Part shown: piece by piece, positions 58,537-64,000 of the stretch | Position numbering within the stretch: position 1 is the first letter of the stretch | Layout: every line of letters begins with the position of its first letter | DNA from: Cheiracanthium punctorium | Lineage: Eukaryota > Arthropoda > Arachnida > Araneae > Cheiracanthiidae | Reading direction: 5' to 3' | Assembly: GCA_038373885.1 (NCBI GenBank) | Contig: JAWZYV010011917.1 | Location: 124,001-188,000, forward strand | DNA: 64,000 nucleotides | The notes under the pieces: model-generated | Databases searched by the model: none | What the model saw: only the letters and a program-made list of their open reading frames with translations | What the model was told of the DNA's origin: nothing | Position numbers and translations under genes: made by a program

Positions 58537-59104
58537 ATATGGTATGTATGAATGCTATAAATTAAATCTAAAAAAAGAGAATTATATGATGTAGAAATAA
58601 GGCATTTTTCGAAAGAGAAAAGTTTCGTCTCCATACCGTAAAGTTCTTACTTTTCTGATCGCCAGTGACAATGGCGTAGTTTTTGTGTTATCATGTTGCA
58701 ATCGTCTGAAATTTCCACTCATGGAGTCAGCTTTTCGTCAGAATTCCAGCAATTTTTCACTATTAGAGATTCCTATCACCGGGTTTAATTCAAATTATAT
58801 GTGTAAGGAAAATATTCGTCTCCTACCGTGCGGAGAACGAGTAAGCAGCTAGTAATTGATGATTTTTGGTAGTATTTTGGCTTGTGAGGAAATCGTTCTC
58901 CTTTGAAAACGCAATAATTTTTTTTTATTGCTTAGTTATTTATAATGTTTCCACGAAATTCTAACCACTCCGACGATTTTAATCTAATTTTATGTAAAAG
59001 AAAAAAGAAAAGCATCTTTTTTAATAAAAGGAAATGAAGTTGTGTTTGTATTCAAGTTAAATTTACTGCTTTATAAATTTCTTTCTCCAAAGGCAGGCAC
59101 ATGC

Positions 59105-59285
59105 CATAGAAACAGTCGCCACTACAAAGGCCCGAAATGTTAGACATTTTATTATTGTAGCATCAAGTAGGTGGCCCACGTTACCCCCTATGAAGGGACG
59201 AACAAACTAACACCAAGTTCAAGTCAGTGGTCGAATTCAAACTCAGAATCATAGAGAGTGGTGTGCTAACTACCAAAAAATTTTT
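59105..59285 (-). mobile_element. SINE family C relative, inverted and diverged
   Basis: On the minus strand it reads GTGGTTAGCACACC-like (A-box region), a weak B box GTTTGAATTCGACC, then CGTCCCTTCATAGGGGGTAAC, CCACCTACTTGATG and CATTTCGGGCCTTTGTAGTGG. These match the order of the 35011-35338 copy. Confidence 0.65.
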
Positions 59286-59415
59286 AGCGACGATTTATTT
59301 CATATTCTTGATTAGGTTTTAGGGTGTAATAGCTCTACTCGGCCATCTCATCTGTCTACTGCATGGCCAGATCTAGGCAGATGATTATAGTCTGTTTTCA
59401 GATTCTATTTACACT

Positions 59416-59588
59416 ACAGTTAACGTTTCACAACAAAAAGGTGCTGAATCAGTTACAACCTTCCTATGGAGAAACGTTGAACCATGGTTTGGTGTTCAAA
59501 TTGATCAATGCAACGAAATCACGGTGAAACGTTTCTCCATGAAAGAATGCATCTCATTGAGCTCCATTGTATGGTGAAACGTTGAACT
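59416..59588. mobile_element. Fold-back MITE, 173 bp, copy 2
   Basis: The ends are AGTTAACGTTTCAC and, inverted, AGTTCAACGTTTCACC. The interior has GGAGAAACGTTGAACCATGG and AAACGTTTCTCCATG, which can pair. It is co-linear with 37105-37277 at the same length. Confidence 0.65.
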
Positions 59589-60325
59589 AGCTCTAGAAAC
59601 GATGCATTATTGAAATCAGTGGCACAGTATAATTTTACACTGAAGTTTTATTGTGTCTGATATTTATACTGGTTTTCATAAATCAATATAACGTATACTT
59701 TGATCATAAAAAAGAGATTTTAAAGTTTTATGTTAGAAAGAATTTTTTAAAAATCTTATAATAAAAAATGTGTATTGCTTAGTTTTTATAACATTGCATT
59801 ACATGCTAAATTTTAAGTTACAAATAAAAAAATGACTATACAAGTTTAAAAGATATCAGTATACATTTTTTTTATATTCTTTATATTTGAAAATAAAATA
59901 ATTTAAAATTTTAGCACATTCACTGCGACTGCAAAAATCGCTTGGCTGTTAAGGATCCTTTATATTATAAATGCTTTGTTAAATAATTTTCTAAGCACGT
60001 TCTTAAAATTAATCTACATTTACATTTTTATTATATTCTTGGGTTTTCCTTCATAAATTTCTTCCATTAACCGTATGAGGAAAACGATGAATCCAAATTT
60101 TCAGTGTAATTGCAATATTAACCACAATGCCTGCACTGCGCCTTTACTGAATATGAAGTATTCTACGTTCTAATCAGAGAGAAACTAATTTAAACTGCGC
60201 TTAAATGTGTTATTCAACTTAATTAGATTTAAGCGCCTTATGTCCTAAATCTGAATCTTTCAAGCAACTCTCAATAATGAACGATTAAAATAGAACCATG
60301 TGTTATTTTCATAAATTCACAAATA
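59589..60325. other. AT-rich gap without a recognisable gene
   Basis: Nothing recognisable is seen on either strand. Confidence 0.55.
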
Positions 60326-60795
60326 CACAGGTTGTTTCACTGCCAGACGGACAAACTTACAGGAGGTGTAGGGGGCTCAGAGCCGACTCAAAATCACATT
60401 GCAATGCTGGGTCGAAAATACATCAGTTCTGAGTTATGATGCAAAGAAGCAGAGAAAAAGAACAAGTTAATGGGACTAATGGGACATGAAGCATTTTATT
60501 GAAAGGTTGGACAACAGAAGGTGTTCGAAATTACGACCATAAGTGGTCAATCAGGTTTGACAGAGGCGCCGCATGGAATTCCTTACGTTTGAAACACCTT
60601 CTGTAGTACAAAATTTCAGTAAAATGTTTCCTGTAACATTAACGTGTGTTGCTGTTTCTGTTCTTTTCCAGTGCTTCTTCTTACTATAGTTCGCAACTAC
60701 GGCTATTTTGACCCTTCATTACTATATGATTTGGAGTCGTTTCTCTGCCCCCTATAACTCCTGCAAGTTTATTGTTCTGGTAGTGACATATCCCG
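60326..60795. mobile_element. MITE with ~90-bp imperfect inverted ends, flanked by TA
   Basis: The left end (from CACAGGTTGTTTCACTGCC, with ACTTACAGGAGGTGTAGGGGGC inside) matches the reverse complement of the right end (CGGGATATGTCACTACC, ACTTGCAGGAGTTATAGGGGGC). TA flanks at 60324-60325 and 60796-60797 suggest a Tc1/mariner-type origin. No frame is left. Confidence 0.65.
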
Positions 60796-61233
60796 TATCT
60801 TTAATTTAAATTAATTATAATTTAGAATTAATTATCATTAACAAGTAAAATATTTAAAAGTGTTTCAAATAGACGGACACATTCTTTTCTCATTCGTTAT
60901 ATTGGTGACGCAGATATTTAAAATTCGATTCCAACAGAATTATAGAATATTTTAATAATATATATATTTTGTTTCATAAATAGTGACTTCAAAGTTTGAG
61001 AAATGTTTCATAAACAAATGATGCATAAAGTGTCTATGATAACATTATATAATGCCTTTTTATTTTTATTTTAATTTAAATAGAGGTACTTTATAAGGGT
61101 AATGTCGAATACATTTTTAGAATTTCGTTCTTTTAAAACTAAAATCCAGAATAAATTTAAAAATATTTATACAGATTAATTGCTCTGTACTAAACGTGCA
61201 ACATGACATTCAATTTCAAAAGCTTTCAATGTA

Positions 61234-62768
61234 CGCTGCTTGACAATTGCTAAGGAACAGTTACGTTTTTCGGTATAGTTAAGAATAGACAACGATTGAA
61301 GAATTGAAACTAAGTACATATTTAGTAGGGACGATGTGCATTTATTATAGTGCAAAATGGTACAGATATCGCCACATCGAAAAATTAAAAACTTAAAATA
61401 AAAAAGATGCTCCTTGGATGATTTCCAAACAGTCCCAAAAAATTGATGTCCAGGCTAGAATGATGCAGACATAAGTATCTTAGTACGATATGTGTTGACC
61501 ACGGACACTAATGCACATTTTACATCTGTTCTCCATGCTCTTCATTAAACTATCTAGGAGTCCTTGGGGGAATATTGTCCCTCTCCTCTCTCAAGGCGTT
61601 TTTGAGTTCTTGCACTGTTCGGGGAGAGATGATTCTTTGTGCAACACGTCTACCAAGAGCATTCCAGGCATGTTTAATAGGATTTAGGCCGGGAGAGTAA
61701 GCAGGCCATTGCATACTTAGAATATTTTCACTTTGCAGTGTGTCCGATACTTCAAAGCTTCTGTGAGACCGCGCATTATCATCCATAAACAGAGATTCTG
61801 GACCTACAACACCCCTAAAAAGATGAACATGATCCAGAATAATCTCTCTGCAATACCGTCGCGGTTTAACGCTTCCTCGATCAAAGATATGAAGCGGTGT
61901 TTTGCCATTGTGCATGATGATGCCCGTCCACACTTTGACGCCTGGGCCGTACCAATCACGTTCACAAGCAAACTGTAGTGCATAACGTGTTGCACGCTCT
62001 CTCCACATCAATTGGTGGCCAGAATCACTTGTCACACTGAAACGGGATTCGAAGAACATTACTCTAGACCAATTTTGGTGATCCCAACTAACATGTTCCT
62101 TACTCCAGCGTAATCGCTCTCAACGATCTGGTGGTTCAAGTGGGATGCAACGAGCAAACTTCCGTGCGTACAAATCAACTTCATTTAATCGCCCTGACAT
62201 GGTTCTTGCTGAAACATGCGTACCGGTTGCGGTTGCAAGATTTGAGAGCTATCTGGCCAGGTGTGTAATTTCTGTTCCTTTGTGCCACGAGGGCTGCATA
62301 GCAATCCTCTAAAGGTGTGGTGTTCCCACCACGACCCCCGGCATGCTTTCGCAAAGCATTTACACCTTCAGCGGCCTTCTTTAATTGCGAGATGACACTC
62401 TTTGATATATCCATAGCAGCAGCTACAGTGGTGACACTTTGACCTGCTTCCAGTCTTCCAACTGCTCGTCCACGATCGTAGTCACTCAAATGATGTCTTG
62501 CTCAATTCGCTGACATTTTGCTCTTAATTATTGCAAGAATCAAGCACAATTTTAGAGAAAAATCTTCTATAACACGCAGGTCTATTTCCGTCAAACTTCA
62601 AACAGCACGAATTTTCGTATGAATCATGAACTTGCATGCACTGTCTTTTATACAGATAACGAGTCCTGGTCTACCACGCCCTCTGACCTTGCATTTACTG
62701 TTATTGGTCAGCTGTCTGAGATGCAGTTTTTCAAAAATCACTTGTTCCTTAGCAATTGCCAAACAGTG
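61234..62768 (-). mobile_element. Tc1-like transposon
   Basis: The ends pair as inverted repeats: CGCTGCTTGACAATTGCTAA on the left, and CACTGTTTGGCAATTGCTAA in reverse complement from the right. TA lies at 61232-61233 and 62769-62770. A Tc1-family transposase in two broken frames lies on the minus strand. It is unrelated in sequence to the mariner at 14745-16280. Confidence 0.88.
61550..62489 (-). pseudogene. Tc1-like transposase with lost catalytic residues
   Basis: The N-terminal frame (62489-62181) has a helix-turn-helix (GRLEAGQSVTTVAAAMDISK, SVISQLKKA). The C-terminal frame (62059-61550) is the DDE catalytic part. A frameshift near 62250 and a TGA at 62122-62120 separate them. The family's first aspartate should lie in a DESRF-type motif; here it reads MFFESRF, with the D gone. 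The second aspartate is present (MDDNARSH). The final glutamate, expected in NPIEH, reads NPIKHAWNAL, with Lys replacing Glu. The protein could not catalyse transposition even without the frame breaks. Confidence 0.9.
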
Positions 62769-64000
62769 TATGTATGTATGTGTGTATCTTTAAAAAATAC
62801 CCATCAGAAGTGAAAGGAGACAGGGAAAGCCGAAACACTAATCAGAATAGCATAGAAATACTTATAAGTAGATTATTAATCACTTTAATAAAAGTTTAAA
62901 CATAATTTTTTTCAAGAGCTTCATTTTTATTCTTTACATTGCGAAATCATTTGATCTGAAACTTTTGTGAAAAACTTATTTAGTAGAAGCAAGACACAGT
63001 TGAAAAGTTTCAGTATCTCTTCACCACTTTTTAAAAATGACCTAAAAAGTGGTGAAGTCACTATTAAAATTTTAAAAATAAATACAACTTGGGAATGAAG
63101 ACAACGTGCTTTGCTTTATGGGCATTTTTATATTTTTTAAAATTATGAGAAATATTTTGAAATTCTCTGAACACACTCATGCACATATAACTTTCAGATT
63201 ATCTGTTCTATGTATCTCTCATTGCAAATTTACGCAAGCATATATATTTTTTTCACAAAATAATACTTTATGTTCTTACTACCATAAATTGATGTCTGAT
63301 ATTGATTTTTTAATCGAAAGAAAATATTATGCGCGATGCAAAAAAATACTGTTATAAATACTCATCATAATTAACAATAATAACATTTAAAAGAAATTCA
63401 ACAATGCTCGGTTTGAAATATACCATTAGAAACGTTTTCGGGAAATAATTCGTTATTATTATCGATGTTTCAGAAATAACTTTCATCGATTATCGAATTG
63501 GAAAATTCAGCAATACTTACACTTTTATTAGAAATAAAATAAAGCTTTTGAAACTTGTAATTACTAAATATCAGACATTCTTTTGTAAATACCTCTGTTA
63601 TTGCTCTCGGAAGTGTAAAATGCGGAAAGGCTTCATAATATAAAGAAGTCGAAAATAAGATTTTTAACTGAATGAGCATGAATTTAATAATTTCTTATTT
63701 TTTTAAGTTGTCAGTTGCATTTTTAATGCATAAGTTAGTATTTCAATTTAATTTTTCTCTTTATGCCCTTTTCCATGAGGCAGGCTCATAATTAAGATAA
63801 CAAGAGATGCTCTTTCAAGATGTTTTAAATAAAGTTCGATTTCTAATTCTAAATGTTATGGTAATATTTTGAAACAATTACTAATATTAATAATATGCGA
63901 AAGCTGCAGCATTGGAGTTATATATATATATATATATAATCAGTGATTAATTTATTTATATTAATTATGTAATGTATAAGTAAATTTAAATAAGTAATAA
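62769..64000. other. AT-rich end of window without a recognisable gene
   Basis: It contains TGTA repeats just after the Tc1 element and a TA microsatellite at about 63918-63939. No supported coding frame is seen. Confidence 0.6.

Larger units (their letters stand above)
50737..58852 (+). mobile_element. Non-autonomous Helitron B carrying nested insertions
   Basis: It starts TCTATACTATTAAAATCTG directly after the CTAG of Helitron A and ends AGCAGCTAG before T (58849-58853). The first ~300 bp are about 80-85% like Helitron A by eye. A second shared block is near 51180-51290 (GGCGATTT...CGCCAAATTTCAGAAAATT). Removing the hAT MITE and the Gypsy insertion leaves about 1.8 kb of Helitron. No Rep/helicase remains. 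Confidence 0.8.

Noticed and set aside
1..64000. CRISPR arrays, bacterial operons or a phage-like defence system
   Set aside because: The sequence is eukaryotic in character; the repeats seen are microsatellites, element termini and minisatellites, with no operon-like gene order.

Overview
The window reads as AT-rich, non-coding nuclear DNA from an animal, most likely an arthropod and possibly a spider or other chelicerate. This is inferred from the transposon mix (a Penelope-like element with a GIY-YIG nuclease, two Ty3/Gypsy elements, mariner, Tc1, hAT, piggyBac-like, pogo/Tigger-like and Helitron elements, and tRNA-derived SINEs). No diagnostic host gene is present. I found no host protein-coding gene with convincing exons; nearly every long open frame belongs to a mobile element. 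The only RNA-gene candidate is a damaged tRNA-His at 30664-30735.

Layout. 1-5211: AT-rich DNA with no gene, a small inverted repeat and a cluster of TTCGAAT motifs. 5225-8063: a Penelope-like element with a 13-bp target-site duplication. 8215-8512: a pogo/Tigger-like MITE. 8540-11616: a decayed 3.1-kb DNA transposon rich in an ATTATTGACA motif and carrying a 275-bp tandem duplication. 14745-16280: a mariner-like element with terminal inverted repeats over 200 bp long. 18225-18457: SINE family A, copy 1. 19979-20786: a hAT-like MITE. 22100-22322: SINE family B. 24637-29773: Gypsy element 1. 30664-36060: the tRNA-His-like gene, a hAT MITE with a perfect 8-bp duplication, a 1.28-kb palindrome, a 134-bp-arm hairpin and a Tc1 relic split by SINE family C. 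37278-42660 is mostly featureless.

42661-58852 is the most structured part. Two related non-autonomous Helitrons lie end to end and meet at the CTAG/TC junction at 50736/50737. The first holds repeat arrays built on a TCGCCAAATTTGGCGA palindrome, two SINE-A copies and a piggyBac-like MITE. That MITE sits inside a SINE, with TTAA and SINE duplications both readable. The second holds a hAT MITE with a perfect 8-bp duplication and a nearly full Gypsy element 2 (52717-58536, 489-bp LTRs). The end of the window carries MITEs, a SINE-C relic and a Tc1 element (61234-62768) whose catalytic triad is broken at two positions.

All the element proteins carry stops, frameshifts or lost catalytic residues, except the Gypsy-1 integrase frame and most of the Penelope reading frame. 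The window is therefore a stack of dated insertions rather than a working gene system. Its value lies in the nested insertions, the palindromes and the Helitron tandem.
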